64,000 bases of DNA from Solanum dulcamara (Eukaryota; Streptophyta; Magnoliopsida; Solanales; Solanaceae): positions 58,486,023-58,550,022 of the forward strand of contig NC_077237.1 of assembly GCF_947179165.1 (NCBI RefSeq). The letters are read 5' to 3'. Below, piece after piece: positions 11,098 through 23,569 of the stretch. The translations under genes and the position numbers were made by a program. Every line of letters begins with the position of its first letter. The first letter of the stretch is position 1. The notes beneath the pieces were generated by a model. It did no database searches. It was given only the letters and a program-made list of their open reading frames with translations, and was not told the origin of the DNA.

Positions 11098-11783
11098 GAT
11101 GAATTACCACATACCTTTGGTCTAGGAAGCCATAATTTTTCTCTTGATTGGAGACTCAACTTGAATTTCTCTTGAATTATCTTGAGGAAGAAGAAATCTC
11201 TTGATAAAAGACTTTAGAGAGAGGATTTTGGGTTTTGAGTGTTTTGGTAAGAATGAAAGGGTTAAGAGTGCTTAGGGTAGTTATTATGATGTATTAAACC
11301 CATAAAACCATCCATATTCATTAATGAAACTATAGAAAAGCACCAAAACACCCTTGAACATAAAATGGAACTGCTCTTGGATGGAAGGACCTACCACGGT
11401 CCGTAAAGGTCAATACGGGCCATGGTGGTGATCGTTTTCACTGACTTGGGATTTGGAGGAGTAACCTCCACAGTGGCCACCACGGCTTGTGGTTCTCACC
11501 TCAACCTATGGTGCCCTTTGTAGTCCTCACCCTAACTCAAGGATCTTAGGTGTCTAGTTCACAGGAGGCTTCACTGTCCGTGAAACTCTCCACGGGCAAT
11601 AGAGCCTTCCATAGACTTCCTCCCTTAAATTCCAAAAATTTGAGCACCTACACGAATGCTGGACACGAACCATAATGATTAGTATGACCCTTGAAGGGGC
11701 TCGTACTTAGTATCTGGTGCAACGTTTTCTGCAGCTTCCCTCAATATCTTATATTTTGACTTTCCAACTTATGGGATCTTACA
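11098..11783 (-). mobile_element. LTR of element B, right part
   Basis: Continues 1-507 after element C. On the minus strand it starts TGTAAGATCCCATAAG at 11783, an LTR start. Further in it contains paired 'ccacggtccgtaaag' and 'tacgggccatgg' motifs, resembling those in solo LTR S2 (29340-29830). Immediately right of 11783, element A's RT begins in mid-sequence (TPWGAPVLFV-like). B therefore inserted into A's pol. The TSD cannot be confirmed because B's other end is outside the window. Confidence 0.65.
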
Positions 11784-12920
11784 CTCCTTGGGGTGCTCCA
11801 GTCCTCTTTGTTTGAAAGAAGGATAGATCTCTTTGAATGTGAATTGATTATTCGAAATTGAAAAAGGTCACTATTAGGAATAAGTATCCCATTCTAAGGA
11901 TTGATGACTTGTTCGATCAACTTCAAGGTGCAAGTTACTTTTTAAAGATTGATCTTTGATCGGATTATCATCAACTTTGAGTAAGAGAATATTACATTCT
12001 GAAGATGGCCTTTAGAACTCAGTATAGTCATTTTAAATTCTTAGTTATATCTTTTGGACTGTCAAATGCTCGTGCAACATTTATTGATTTTATGAACAGA
12101 GTGTTTAAGCAATATTTGGACATGATTGTGATTGTGTTTATTGATGATATTTTGGTCTAATCTCAGAGTTAAGAGGAATATGACAATCAATTGAGGATTG
12201 TGTTGCAAGTCTTCAAGGACCATCAATTGTTTGCTAAGTATAGCAAGTATGAGTTTTCATTGAGGTCAATTGCATTTCTTGGTCATATTATCTCAGGTGA
12301 AGGTATTATGGTTAATTCTATGAAAATTGAAGTGGTTAAGAATTTTCATAGACCTTTATCTCTTTTTAATATTCAGAGTTTTTTGGTCTTAACCAGATAT
12401 TATAGATGATTTGTGGAAGGCATCTCTTCCATTGCATCATCCTTGACTACTTTGATTCAAAAGAAGATGAAATTCTAATGGTCTGAGGCATGGGAGAAAA
12501 GTTTTCAAGAGTTGAAAGATAGGCTTACTTTTGCTCCGATGTTGACCTTGTCGGAAGGTTCCAATGGGTTCATCGTATATTGTGAAGCTTCAAAAGTTGG
12601 TGTAGGTTGTGTTTTGATTTAAAATGCTTAAGTGATAGCCTATGCTTCTAGGAAACTTAAAGGTGCATGAAAGGAATTATCCTACTCATGATTTGAAATT
12701 GACGGCCGTTCTCTTTGCCTTAATAATTTTGAGGCACTACCTGTAAGGTGTCCATGTTGATGTATTCACCGACCACAAGATTTTGCAATATGTGTTCAAC
12801 TACAAGGACGAACCTTCGGCAATGGAGATGGCTTGAATTATTGAACGACTATGATATGAGTGTGTTGTACCATCCAGGTAAGGCGAATGTGGTTTCCAAT
12901 GCTCTTAGTAGATTTTTTAT
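11784..12920 (+). pseudogene. Element A pol: reverse transcriptase and RNase H (broken)
   Basis: Ty3/gypsy RT is readable with in-frame stops. It starts at the conserved PWGAPVLFV, followed by [20 protein letters not shown], the substrate-binding [11 protein letters not shown] region, and the catalytic FIDDILV (about 12139-12159), which is followed by a stop. A typical FLGHIISGEGI is at about 12279-12310, and then the connection domain. RNase H follows with a C-terminal [20 protein letters not shown] and NALSR (to about 12915). Multiple stops and frameshifts mean no functional polyprotein. The start is cut off by insertion of B. Confidence 0.88.
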
Positions 12921-13169
12921 GAATAGTGTTGCCCATATTGAAGGTGGTAAAAAGGAGTTGGTTTGTGATGTTCATAAATTAGCTTGTTTGGGAGTTTGCT
13001 TGGTAGGTTTAGAGGATGGTGGTTTTATTGATCAAAATAGTTTTGAATTATCTTTTGTGGTGGATGTTAAGGAAAAGCAAGATAGTGATTCTACCTTGGT
13101 TGAGTTGAAAAGAGCAGTTTCTGAAAAATACATTGAGGCTTTCATCTAAGGAGGAGATGGTTTATTGAG

Positions 13170-14145
13170 GAATCAAGGCCATTTTTGTGTCCTCGGTGTT
13201 GATGGGATGAGAGAAACAATATTGTTTAAAGCTTATTGTTCACAGTATTATATTAATTCAGGCTCCACAAGGTGTATAGAGATTTGAGGAAAGTGTATTA
13301 ATGGAACGGCATGAAAAACGATATAGCAGAGTTTATGGCCAAAGGTCCTAATTGTCAACAAGTGAAGGTTGAGCATCAAAGATCGGAAAATTTAGCTCAA
13401 CATGTTGAGATTCCTACGTGTAAATGGGAATCTTAGAATATGGATTTCATTAAAGGTTTTCCACATACTCATAGGCAAAATAATTTGATTTTGGTTCTTA
13501 TCAATTGAATGACTAAGTCGGCCCATGTTCTTTCCATTAAGACTTTCTATTCGGCAGAGGATTATGCGAGAATATATGTTCATGAGTTGGTTAAGATTAA
13601 TGGTGCTCCTTTTTATATCATTTCAGATCGAGGCACGCAATTTACATCTCAGTTTTGGAGATCATTTTAAAATGTTCTTGATACTAAATTTAAACTAAGT
13701 ACCTCTTTTCACCCTCAAACTAATGGTCAAGCCAAAAGGACAATTCAAACTTTAGAAGAGAGGCTGAGGGTGTGTGTTATTGATTTCAAGGGAAATTGGG
13801 ATGAGCATCTACCATTGATTGAGTTTGCCTACAATAATAGTTACCATTCTAGCATCCAAATGACTCTATTTGAAGCCTTGTATGGTAGGATATGTAGGTC
13901 TCCTATTTGGTGTTTTGAAGTTGGTGAAGTTTCTTTGATAGGTCCCAATCTGGTACATGGGGCTATGGAAAAGGTTAGACTCATTAGAGAGATATTGAAG
14001 ACCGCTCAAAGTTGACAAAAGTCCTATTTAGATGTAAGAAGAAGAGAACTTGAGTTTGAGGTTAAAGATTGGGTTTATTTGAAGATTTCTCCATGAAGGG
14101 TGTAATGTGTTTTGGAAAGAAGGGGAAGCTTAGTCTCGGTATGTC
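13170..14145 (+). pseudogene. Element A pol: integrase (broken), interrupted by D
   Basis: Integrase remnants are readable across frames: a degraded N-terminal zinc region (about 13245-13360), TKSAHVLSIKTF, ISDRGTQFTSQFW, HPQTNGQAKRTIQTLEERLR, and WDEHLPLIEFAYNNSYHSSI with EALYGR. The second Asp of the D,D-35-E triad is present. The Glu expected 36 residues later is Lys (codon 13734-13736), so the catalytic residue is lost. The reading ends in KLSPRYV at 14145 (one base missing), where D interrupts. It resumes at 20881. Confidence 0.88.
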
Positions 14146-14146
14146 A

Positions 14147-16495
14147 TGTAGAGACCCTCTTGGGAGGATGCCACTACTTAGAAAGAAAAGGTATATAATG
14201 CTCGTGACATTTAAAAAGCTTCACATAAAACATATTTACATAATCTTGTAGTGAAATTTGGCTAATTTACAATAGTTAAATGTGTAAGATTTTGCCATTT
14301 AAAAATGCAAGTTTACCTCAATTGAACCAAATAAACTTTCCAATTTATTATGATCGAATTTTCAAAATAATTAAATAAAATACATTACAATACTTCCATA
14401 TTCCACTATAGTTCACTTTACAATATATTACCAACTTACTAGTACCAAAGTTAACTAGTTCATGCTTCATAAAACTATTCCAACTCAAACAGTAAATTTA
14501 ATACATTACAAGACTTCGATTTATACGCCCTAAAACAAAAAAACAAGCAACCAAATTTAAGTTACAACCCATGGTGTCATGAATAGATCGAGTTCTCAAA
14601 AATAAATACATAATTATATATACAAAGCACCCCATGGATAATATACACGTCCCAAACTACTACAAAATATAGATGCCTATATGCAAATGTGATCTTCCTT
14701 AAATCTCCCAAAAACATTATCTCTAATGGACAACTTCAAGCATCTCCTCAGACATTTCCTACGATAGACAACTATCAATAAGAATAAAGCTTAGTGGTGT
14801 AAAACTACAAGTTTGAAGCCTTTAAACCCTCCTATTACTCTTCTACGGTCATGAGTAGCACAAATGTAATCATAATAAATAAATCAAGCCATCAAATATA
14901 TCACAAGTATCAAGTTTGATATTTAACAATTTAAGTGTGAAGAATTCATAGAACCACATTTATAAGAGATTAAATAACAAGTTTCGTCCAATATGTACGT
15001 CATCTCATCATATCAAACATGATACAGTACCAAGAAGGGATGAAGTCCTCTATCAAGAAGGGTAAAGACCCAATAACCAAGAGAACCAAGAACCATATTA
15101 AAAATGGCTTCCTAGTTTGTACTTAAAATGGACAATTTCCATATTTAAGATGAACCAAAAAGCCATAATCAAGATGGAAAAGGGTCTGAATCAAGAGGAA
15201 TGACAATGGTGATAAAGTCACAGCCATAAGAAGGATAAAGTCCATAAGAACGTCAAGTGATCGAGCAATTTGTACAAGTGGGCGAGTTAACAAAATGTCT
15301 TGCAAGTCTCCAAGATACAAACATGGCAATACAAATTAACAAGAAATAACCAACATATCAATATAGGCTTTTAAATATATCAGCAGGTAACAAGAGTACA
15401 AGTACAAGTTTATACACAAACCTCAGTCTTTTACCATACAAACAGTCTAACACACCTTCAAAAGTTCAAACGTGGACCAATCAACGTCTCAAGTTCCTCA
15501 ACTTGTACACGAGTATTGTTACCTTGAAAATACAATTAAATATCCTATTAAATTTCCATAATCTCCATAATATTAACAAAAAAATAAGATTATCCTCCAA
15601 AAGTATGCCTAGCATGTATATCAAACACTATGCAACAAAACAATAATTCAGGCCAGCCTAGTACCTCTAATTGTAACTTAGTTTTGAATATGCAAATGGT
15701 AAAACTGAACTTTTTAGTCTTTATAAAAGTTGTAGATATAAGTATTAAGGTAGAAAAATAAAAATAATCTCATCAAAATATTTTTTTTACAAAAATATAT
15801 AATCAAAGCAATAACGGTTGCACATAGGGCATTTCTAAATTAAGAATTTTGCCAAAACTTATCCTACCTTGCATCCACTTTTGCGAATGCATAATAGAAA
15901 AATTAGGTCCAAACATGACATAAGAGTTGTAGGTATGTGTATTATATTTTCAAAACATATTTATTTACTAAAAAAAAGCTATACACAACAAGATATTGAA
16001 GTATTACTAACAGATACACAGTTCCAAAAATGGATTTGATCACTTACCAAGGGTTAGGGTGTGTCTTAAGTGTGAGCTATGTGGAACCTATTTTTCTTGT
16101 GATTTTTGTGACAAAAACTCATTTTAAGATACTTATAAATGTCCCTTTATCTTAAATAACTGACCTACTTAGAGAAGCTTCATTAATATATAATATAAAA
16201 GAGATATCTATCATTAAAGTTGTTGAAAGAAAAGGGTGTTTGCCCAAAAAGTCATGCTGCCCAACTCCTAAAATAAAACACCTTGATTCTATTATTAGAA
16301 GAATGTTTAGGTCTCAAGGGAATTTACTAATCTACCCCGATAGACTTCTTTACAATACCGTAAGGATTTAAGGAAGTAGAATTCTCCCACGTCACGAAGT
16401 TTGAGTCAAGGAGATGTAGAGTACGAGTTGATCCTATAATCAAGAAATAACCTCTTGAAGTGCAAATATTATCTTAATTAATTAGTGGAGTTACA
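14147..16495 (-). repeat. 3' LTR of element D (2349 bp)
   Basis: The minus strand starts TGTAACTCCACTAATTAATT at 16495, directly after a purine tract, and ends in GGTCTCTACA at 14147. The content is AT-rich without coding capacity; the short ORFs in it are not recognisable proteins. It has no partner LTR in the window. Confidence 0.8.
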
Positions 16496-16508
16496 ACTTT
16501 CTCCCCTT
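16496..16508 (-). other. Polypurine tract of element D
   Basis: The minus strand reads AAGGGGAGAAAGT immediately before the LTR start TGTAACTCC. This is the expected plus-strand primer position. Confidence 0.8.
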
Positions 16509-16539
16509 AAGAAATTTTATCTCAAAATTTACATTATTC

Positions 16540-17560
16540 TAGTCCCGAAACAAATGTGGATATTGGATCCTCATGTCTTCTTCTCGGTCCCAGGTGGCTT
16601 CTTTTCTAGAATGTTTCCTCCAAACTAACTTTACTACAAGAATTCTCTTGTTTCTAAGATGCTTTATTTCTCAAGCTTGGATCAAGATAGGTTTTTCGTT
16701 ATAAGTCAAGTCTGGATTAACCTCAATAGATTCAACTGAAAGAGCATGAGATGGATCAGAATAATATCTTCTGAGCATCGAAACATGGAAGACATTGTGG
16801 ATCTTTTCCAACTCAGGCAGCAAGGCTAATTTATATGCAACTGGTTCCACTGTTTCAAGTATCTCATAATGTCCAATAAATCGAGGACTCAGTTTTCCTT
16901 TTTGGATAAATCTTATAATCTTTTTCCATGGATACACCTTTAAGAATACTTTATCACCAACTTGATGCTTAATATCACACCTTTTAAGGTTAGTGTATGA
17001 CTTTTGCCTATCTGAAGCGATCTTTAGACGATCCTTGATCACTTTTACCCTTGTCTTTTGTTTGTTGCACAATTTTAGGACCAATGATTTTTCTTTTTCC
17101 AATTTCACTCCAACAAAGAGGGGTTCGACATTTTCTTCCATATAAGTCTTCATAGGGAGGCATTCTAATAATCTCTTGGTAGATATTATTGTAAGAAAAC
17201 TCTATCAAGGACAAGTGTTTGTCCAAACAACCCTCAAACTCAATAATGCAAGCTCGAAGCATATCCTCTAAAATTTGTATCACTATTTTCGACTGTCTGT
17301 CTAATTGGCGATGGAATGAAGTGCTAAAGTTCAACTTAGTACCTAAGGCTTCCTGAAAGCTACCCCAAAATCTAGATGTAAACCTTGGGTCTTGGTCAGA
17401 TACAATAGAAATAGGGATCCCATGCAATCTTACAATCTTGTTGATGTACAATTCTGCTAAACGCTCAAGTGGGTAATCCATTCTGACTGCTAAGAAGTTA
17501 GCACTCTTTGTTAGTCTATCCACTATCACCCATATTGTATCATGATTTTTTTAAGTGCGA
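16540..17560 (-). pseudogene. Element D pol: integrase core and chromodomain-like tail (broken)
   Basis: The core has IVDRLTKSANFLAVRMDY, VSDQDPRFTSRFWGSFQEAL, FSTSFHRQLDRQSKIVIQIL and LSLIEFSYNNIY. Both catalytic Asp are present, but the Glu of D,D-35-E is Lys (codon 17287-17289). After a frame break, 16671-17153 gives KHQVGDKVFLKV, KGKLSPRFIGHYEILETV, LPELEKIHNVFHVSMLRRYY and then YNEKPILIQA. This continues past a frame change into a VKLVWRKHSRKEATWDREED chromodomain-like tail. The order is the standard one for plant chromovirus-like gypsy elements. Confidence 0.9.
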
Positions 17561-18239
17561 GGAAGTCCAGAAACAAAGTCTATAGTTATTCTCTCCTATT
17601 TCCATTTCGATAATGACAAGGGTTGTAGCAACCCAACTGGAACCTGATGTTCTGCCTTTACTTGTTGAAAAACCAAACATTTTGAAATGATCTCTACTAG
17701 GTCTTTTTTCATACCATTCCACCAATAGTGCTCTTTGATAGTTTGATATATCTTCGGACCTCCAGGATGTATTGCATATGGTGAAGCATGTGCTTCATTG
17801 AAGATTTCTCTCCTCTACTTATCATCATTAAAAATGCATAACATATTTTGGTAAAATAATAAACCATCCTTCTTTAATGTAAAATCAAGCTTTTCCCCAT
17901 TTTGAACTTCTTTGGTCAATTTTACGAGTTTCTCATCTAACTTTTGCACTTCTTTCACCTGTTCAAATAATATTAACTTGACTAGTAAATTAGCAACAAT
18001 CGAGCCATACGAATCAAGTGTAAAATGGAAATTCATGGTTCATAACTCCAAAAGCAAAGGCAAAGGATTCAAATATAAGCTTGTGAAGGATTTGCGAATA
18101 AAGGCATCTGCAACCATAGTTGCTTTACCTGGATGATAGTCAATCGTGCAATCATAATTTTTCATAAGTTCAAGCGATCTATGTTGCCTTAAGTTTAGCT
18201 CTTTCTATGTACCTAAGTATTTTAATCCCTTGTGATCAG

Positions 18240-19170
18240 TGAATATATGATATTTTTATCCATACAAATAATGCCTCCACATCTTTAAGGAAAATACTAT
18301 AGTCGCAAGATTTAGATCATGAGTAAGATAGTTCAATTCATGTGGTTTTACTTTCTGAGAGGCATAAGAAATAACTTTCCCTTCTTGCATAAAAAAACAT
18401 CCCAAAATATGATGAGAAGCATCACTATATATCACGTACTCCTTCCACTCCATTGGTAGAGTAAGTATAGGAGGTTGTGTCAACAAGGAATTGAGCATTT
18501 CAAAGATCTCTTGGCATTTGTCATCCCAAGTAGTTTAGTCAAAAGAGAGGCTATAATGGAGAAGCCTTTCACAAACCTTCTATAGTATCCTGCTAAGCCC
18601 AAGAAACTTCTTACCTCAGCAGCACTTTTAGGAGGTTTCCATTCAAGAATTGCTTTAATTTTACTAGGATCCACTTTTACACCTTCAGTTGACACAACAT
18701 GTCCCAGAAAATCCACTTAATTAAGCCAAAATTCACACTTGAAAAGTTTAGCATAAAGCTCTTTCTCCTTCAAAATTTGCAAAACAATTCAAAGATGTTT
18801 ATCATGATCTTCACTACTCTTAGAATATATCAAAATATCATCTATAAAGACCACTACAAATCGATCAAGATAAGGCTTAAATACTCGATTCATTAGATCC
18901 ATGAATATTTCAGGGGCATTAGTCAATCTGAATGGCATCACCAAGAATTCATAATGATCGTATCAAGTTCTAAAAGCCGTTTTAGGAACATCTTTCTCAC
19001 TAAAATGTAGTTAGTGATACCCAGACCTTAAATAAATCTTTAAAAATAAAGTAGCACCCTTCAGCTGGTCAAACAAATCATCAATCCTTGGTAATGGATA
19101 TCTGTTGTTGATTGTTATTTTGTTTAATTTCCTATAGTCAATACAAAGTCTAAGAGTGACATTTTTCTTC
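18240..19170 (-). pseudogene. Element D pol: reverse transcriptase and RNase H (broken)
   Basis: RT is readable around the catalytic [17 protein letters not shown] (about 18820-18870). It continues as [40 protein letters not shown] and [13 protein letters not shown] (18560-18716). After a frameshift, RNase H reads [50 protein letters not shown] and RHYLYG (18256-18498). Between RNase H and integrase (17560-18240) the linker is degraded, and a QNMLCIFNDDK piece marks the region before the integrase zinc motif. The catalytic FIDD is intact, but stops and frameshifts make it non-functional. Confidence 0.9.
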
Positions 19171-19329
19171 CTTACAAACAGCACGGAAGACTAGGTTTTG
19201 AATCACGAAGGGACAAGCTTGGTAAATTCGATTACAAATAACTTCGTAACTCAAAGGACTTTTAACTAAAGCATCATAGTTAAGTCTCACAGATTTCACA
19301 TTTTCAAGAAGAACAAGATATCAACAAAT

Positions 19330-19375
19330 ATAGGAATATGTAGAACCCGGATCAAATAAGGTAAACACAGATAAG
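19330..19375 (-). pseudogene. Element D aspartic protease active-site remnant
   Basis: The minus strand reads TLFDPGSTYSYIC followed by a stop. DPGSTYSY is the usual protease active-site motif in this type of plant gypsy element (D-x-G-S). The rest of the protease is not readable. Confidence 0.7.
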
Positions 19376-19489
19376 AAAAATAAGTGAAATTTACCGACAA
19401 CCATGTCATGTCCCTCTGGATCATCTCTCTTCCTCATAGCATAAGCTCGTGGAGTAGCTCTTGATCCACTAGCTTGATTTGCTCTACTT

Positions 19490-20676
19490 GCCCCCGCTTC
19501 TTGGTTTATTTAGGCCTTGCACCTCTATTGGTTTGAGGAGGATTATTAGAAGGCTTCTAAACTGAGCCTTCAGTGCGCAAGGGAGGAACATTATTAGGAT
19601 TAGGAAAATCCTTCACTTTATGATCAAATCTCCCACAATTAAAACATGCACCAAAAGCTCTCCTGCAATTACCATAATGATTTTTCCCACATTGTGCACA
19701 AGTGGGAATGGGATTCTTGCCTTGGCTATAACTCAGAGTGCTAGTTGTATAAAAATTTGATCTGTTTTGCCTTTGTTAAGCTGCCTTGTTGACATTTCTA
19801 GCCTTAAAATCGTCAAACCTTCCCTTTTTGTATGGACCTCCAAAATCTAAACTAGGCTTTTGGAATTTGTTATCATGTCTACTAGATTCTTCTTTATCAA
19901 GTGTTTCCAAAGTAAAAGCAGCAGAAACTAATTTACAAAAGTTCTCATGTTGTAATATTGCCACATTCTTTCTGATGGAATCGTTCAGACCATCTTCAAA
20001 CCTCCTGCACTTATCTTTTTCCTTATTAATAATACCTCGAGAATAATGAGAAAGTCTAAGAAAATTTTGTTGATACTCGGTGATAGACATGCCTTGTTGC
20101 CTTACAGTCAGAAAATCTTTTTTCTTAGCATCACAATAAGCAGCGGGATATACTTCATACGAAATTCTTTAACAAAATCATCCCAAGTAAGAACTGGAGG
20201 GTTTTGTTTTGTATTTGACACACTTACCCACCAGTCATAAGCATATTTCTATAATAGTGAGATGGCATACTTGAATTTGGCAACATCTAAACACTCTAAC
20301 TGCTTAAATACCCTCTCTATAAGCTCAAGCCATTATTGTGCATCAGTGGGATCAATAGTGCCTTCAAACTCAACTCCACCCATTTTCCTCATCTTTTCAA
20401 AGTTTATCCTGTTGGAATCATGCATCGTTTCAGACATGTGGTGGAAGAATTCAACCATTATTGGAAAGGAGGATTCATAACTTGAGTACTACGACTCATG
20501 TGAGAATATATACCAGCTCTTACTCCTTTGTATTTTCCCACTTTAGACCCACTAGTACGGGGAACAAATTGATCCGAGGAATGTTCACCAACCCCTTCTA
20601 GTGCATGAGGTTAGGAATAAAAGTCACATGTACCTTCACGAGCAACTTCCATAGGCCTATTAGAAGAAGTGGCCAT
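19490..20676 (-). pseudogene. Element D gag (broken)
   Basis: A start is likely at 20676 (MATSSNRPMEVAREG), about 180 bases from the PBS. The first third is frame-broken. 19776-20090 is open and reads MSITEYQQNFLRLSHYSRGI, then CRRFEDGLNDSIR and LVSAAFTLETLDKEES, which is typical gag capsid sequence. Two nucleocapsid zinc motifs follow: CAQCGKNHYGNC, then CFNCGRFDHKVKDF (about 19605-19652), where the last cysteine of CCHC is Phe. A stop separates the capsid part from the knuckles. Confidence 0.85.
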
Positions 20677-20858
20677 AACTTAATTCCTTCAAAAGGAAAT
20701 ATCACATTGAATTAGGGACATATGCATGATACATATGCAACCTAAACGTATTAAATATAGTATTTACCATTTAGTGAGCAAATAATATAGACCAAACCTT
20801 CAAAAAGGAGGCAAGTATGCAAGCAAATCACAAAAAAGTTCTAGAACCACAAACCTAG

Positions 20859-20870
20859 GCTCTGATACCA
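20859..20870 (-). other. Primer binding site of element D (tRNA-iMet)
   Basis: The + strand reads gctctgatacca (minus TGGTATCAGAGC). It is followed on the + strand by atatat and then by element A sequence instead of an LTR. Confidence 0.9.
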
Positions 20871-20880
20871 ATATATTGTC

Positions 20881-21190
20881 CCATATCAAATTTTAAGGAG
20901 ATTTGGCAAGGTGGAGTATGAGTTGGATTTCCCTCCAGAGTTGGTATCGGTGCATTCGGTGTTTTATGTGTCTTTATTGAAGAATTATGTTGGTGATCTT
21001 AGATCAATTTTGCCTTTGGATAGTTTGGGTGTGAAGGAGAGTTTGTCTTATAAGGAGGTTTCGGTTGAGATTCTAGATCGGTAAGTTTGAAAGTTGAGGA
21101 ATAAGGAAATTGCATCCATTAAGGTGTTGTGGAGAAACCAAGAGGTTGAAGGTGCTACATGAGAGGTCGAAGCCGATATGATCATAATAT
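20881..21190 (+). pseudogene. Element A pol C-terminus after D
   Basis: Reads PYQILRRFGKVEYELDFPPE, then LVSVHSVFYVSLLKNYVGDL, RSILPLDSLG, SLSYKEVSVEILDR, a stop, and NKEIASIKVLWRNQEVEGAT. This is the continuation of the integrase C-terminal and chromodomain-like region begun before 14145. The reading frame resumes correctly when D is excised. Two stops lie near its end. Confidence 0.9.
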
Positions 21191-21448
21191 CCTCATCTCT
21201 TTCTTTCCGTTCCTAGTTGACGTACTAAATTCCTTCCATTATCAGACATTCAAAATCATGTGTCTAAGTCATTCTCATATTTTTATGTGCATTCATGTTC
21301 ATGTAATTGATTTTTAAAGCTATTATTAATGTTAAGTGGAAATTCTCGTGGTTTATACATTTCAACGATCATGTTACATTCATGTTAGGATGCTATATTT
21401 CTTTTCCTACTCTTCTTATGCTAGTTAAATTCGAGGATGAATGTTCCC

Positions 21449-21461
21449 AAGGGGGAGATAT
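21449..21461 (+). other. Polypurine tract of element A
   Basis: AAGGGGGAGATAT lies directly before the LTR start TGTGAGGCCC, after about 260 bp of 3' untranslated internal sequence that includes the usual 'aattcgaggatgaatgttc' block. Confidence 0.85.
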
Positions 21462-23569
21462 TGTGAGGCCCTAGAAATTGAAAAATTGGAATTTTGAGTT
21501 AAAATGGAGAAATAATGAAAATTGGGGCATAAAGCTCGCCTATCAGCCTCAGCGAATTGTCGAGTGGCTCATGGTGACTTGCCAAGGTGGCAACAAGATC
21601 ACCTAATTGTTCAGAGAGATAAGAAGGTGGGAACAAATTGAGTGAGAGGCACTAGTCAGCTTGGCAACTCGCTGAAGCAATCAACAAGTTAGGTCAATTC
21701 CGCCAAAGAGGTGGGAAAATTCCCCCTAATAGATTAAGGTAACTTGGTGAGAAAGAGCAAGTTTGGCAACCCACCAAACTAGAAAGGCGAGAAAAGTCAA
21801 GCTCAATGAAAGGATTAGAGAAATTCCCACAAAAAAGAAAGATTGGCGAGGTAGCAGGGGAGAACGGCGACTCACTGACCGGGTCACCGAGCATGGCCTA
21901 TCTCGCCTAATTTCCTTTTGCTAGTGTAAAGTAAGGATATTTTTGTCCTTTCCTGCTCATTCAATTCCTATACTACGTCATTTAAATCCTAAAACTTAAG
22001 ACTATAACTACCCAAACCCTTATAATTCCACTCATTCTCTCCATAATCCTCTATTGCAATAATCTTCTCTCTAAACCCTTCTTCCAAGGGTTTCATCTTC
22101 AAGCAAGTTATGTTTCAAGGATTTTAAAACTCCAAGTCTCCATAATGTTTACACCAAGGCTCTATTGATCAAGGTATATAGGAGTTCACCAATGGATTCC
22201 ATTCATCCATCTAGCCCCAAAAGATCCCAATTCTACAAATTCAATTTCAACCAATCTATAAGGGTTTCTTGTTAATTCTTCAAGGGTCCTTGTTATTAGA
22301 ATTCATTCAATATTATTCTTCATTATCATGTATGAATTTACTACTATACATGATTTTTAATTTATTTCACATGGACTCATAAATTGTGCTATGATTTTGA
22401 GTTGTAAATATTGAATTTATAAAATTATGATTTTGAAATAGATGACATTTTTATGAAAATCTATGATGAGGATGCATTATGCCTCAATGATTTTTCAAAG
22501 TAGTGTATAAAGATTGTGAAAGGTTTCCTCAATACTCATGTTTAAGAGGTAAAAGGGCATTCTCACCAACTCATGGATTCCTATGAATCACTCATGTAAT
22601 AAGCTACTCTTATGACTATTTTATGATGATGCTATGATAAGGTTTTAAATGAATTTAGTTGAGATAATGACTAAGAATCGAGAGGACTTTTAGGTTGGGT
22701 TCGGTCTGGTAGCTAAAGTAGCTACCCAAGGGAATCCTAGTAGAAATCTATAGTCCCTTACTATGTTGCCACTGTAGGTTGCCTTTATGTCTTAGCTAGT
22801 GGATCCACGTATAGCTCCTGATGTTAAGATATTCTCATCGAGTCTACCTTGGAAAGTAGCCTCTCTTTTCTCAATGTGAGCGTTACATTGTATTCCATGT
22901 TATAGATAGCATGGTCTTAAGTGTCGGTTACGATCCTATCCCACACAAAGGTGTATGCTATGATATGATCTCTTATGTTGATTTTATGATGCATTGACCA
23001 CATAATTATAATGTCTCAAATGTTTTCAAGTTTTACCCATGTTTTCAAAGATATTGGTCATGCATCTCACATTTATATTATTTATGTCCTATTATTATTG
23101 TTCATGTATTCTCCTCACATACTTAGTGCATTGTATATACTAATGCATACTTTTGCCTATATTGTATCATAATGTATGGTTCGGTGATCACATTCCTCCC
23201 ACTCATAGTTAGAGTTACATTGATTGCTACCACTTGATTGGTGAGTTCTCATGTCTTGAGTCTATAACCAATATGAGTTTATGTTCTTTTTGGTCTTGAC
23301 ATTTTTTCCTTTTATGGGAGAGCTAAGAACATGTCTTATGCCCCCATCTAGACTAATATAGAGACATGTTAGATGTCTACTGAGTTGTAGTTTCAAATGC
23401 TTGGACATATTGCCTTAAGCATTCCTCCTATTGAAACTTATCTTCTGCTCATATTTTTCATTGATGTTTTAAGTTACCTTTTTATGTGATATATGCTAAG
23501 AGGCTGGGTTGAGGTCCCTCGAGATCTTGATCGCGATGTCACACCTAGGGCCTAGCTTGGTTCATGACA
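21462..23569 (+). repeat. 3' LTR of element A (2108 bp)
   Basis: Starts TGTGAGGCCCTAG after the PPT and ends GGTTCATGACA at 23569. The next five bases, attct (23570-23574), are the presumed TSD; the matching copy would lie left of the window. It holds the ACATACT-type U5 motif (about 23116-23150). No coding content. Confidence 0.85.

Larger units (their letters stand above)
14147..20876 (-). mobile_element. Element D: Ty3/gypsy retrotransposon with one LTR only
   Basis: On the minus strand the order is PBS (20859-20870), gag, protease, RT, RNase H, integrase, chromodomain-like tail, PPT (16496-16508) and LTR (14147-16495). No 5' LTR is present: six bases after the PBS (20871-20876) the sequence returns to element A's pol. 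Target duplication is TGTC at 14142-14145 and 20877-20880. Removing D rejoins A's protein as PRYV followed by PYQILRRFGKVEYEL. All coding parts carry stops or frameshifts. Confidence 0.87.

Noticed and set aside
12748..13149. 133-codon ORF as an independent gene
   Set aside because: It contains the end of gypsy RNase H (HPGKAN...NALSR) and the linker to integrase. It is a surviving open piece of A's broken pol.
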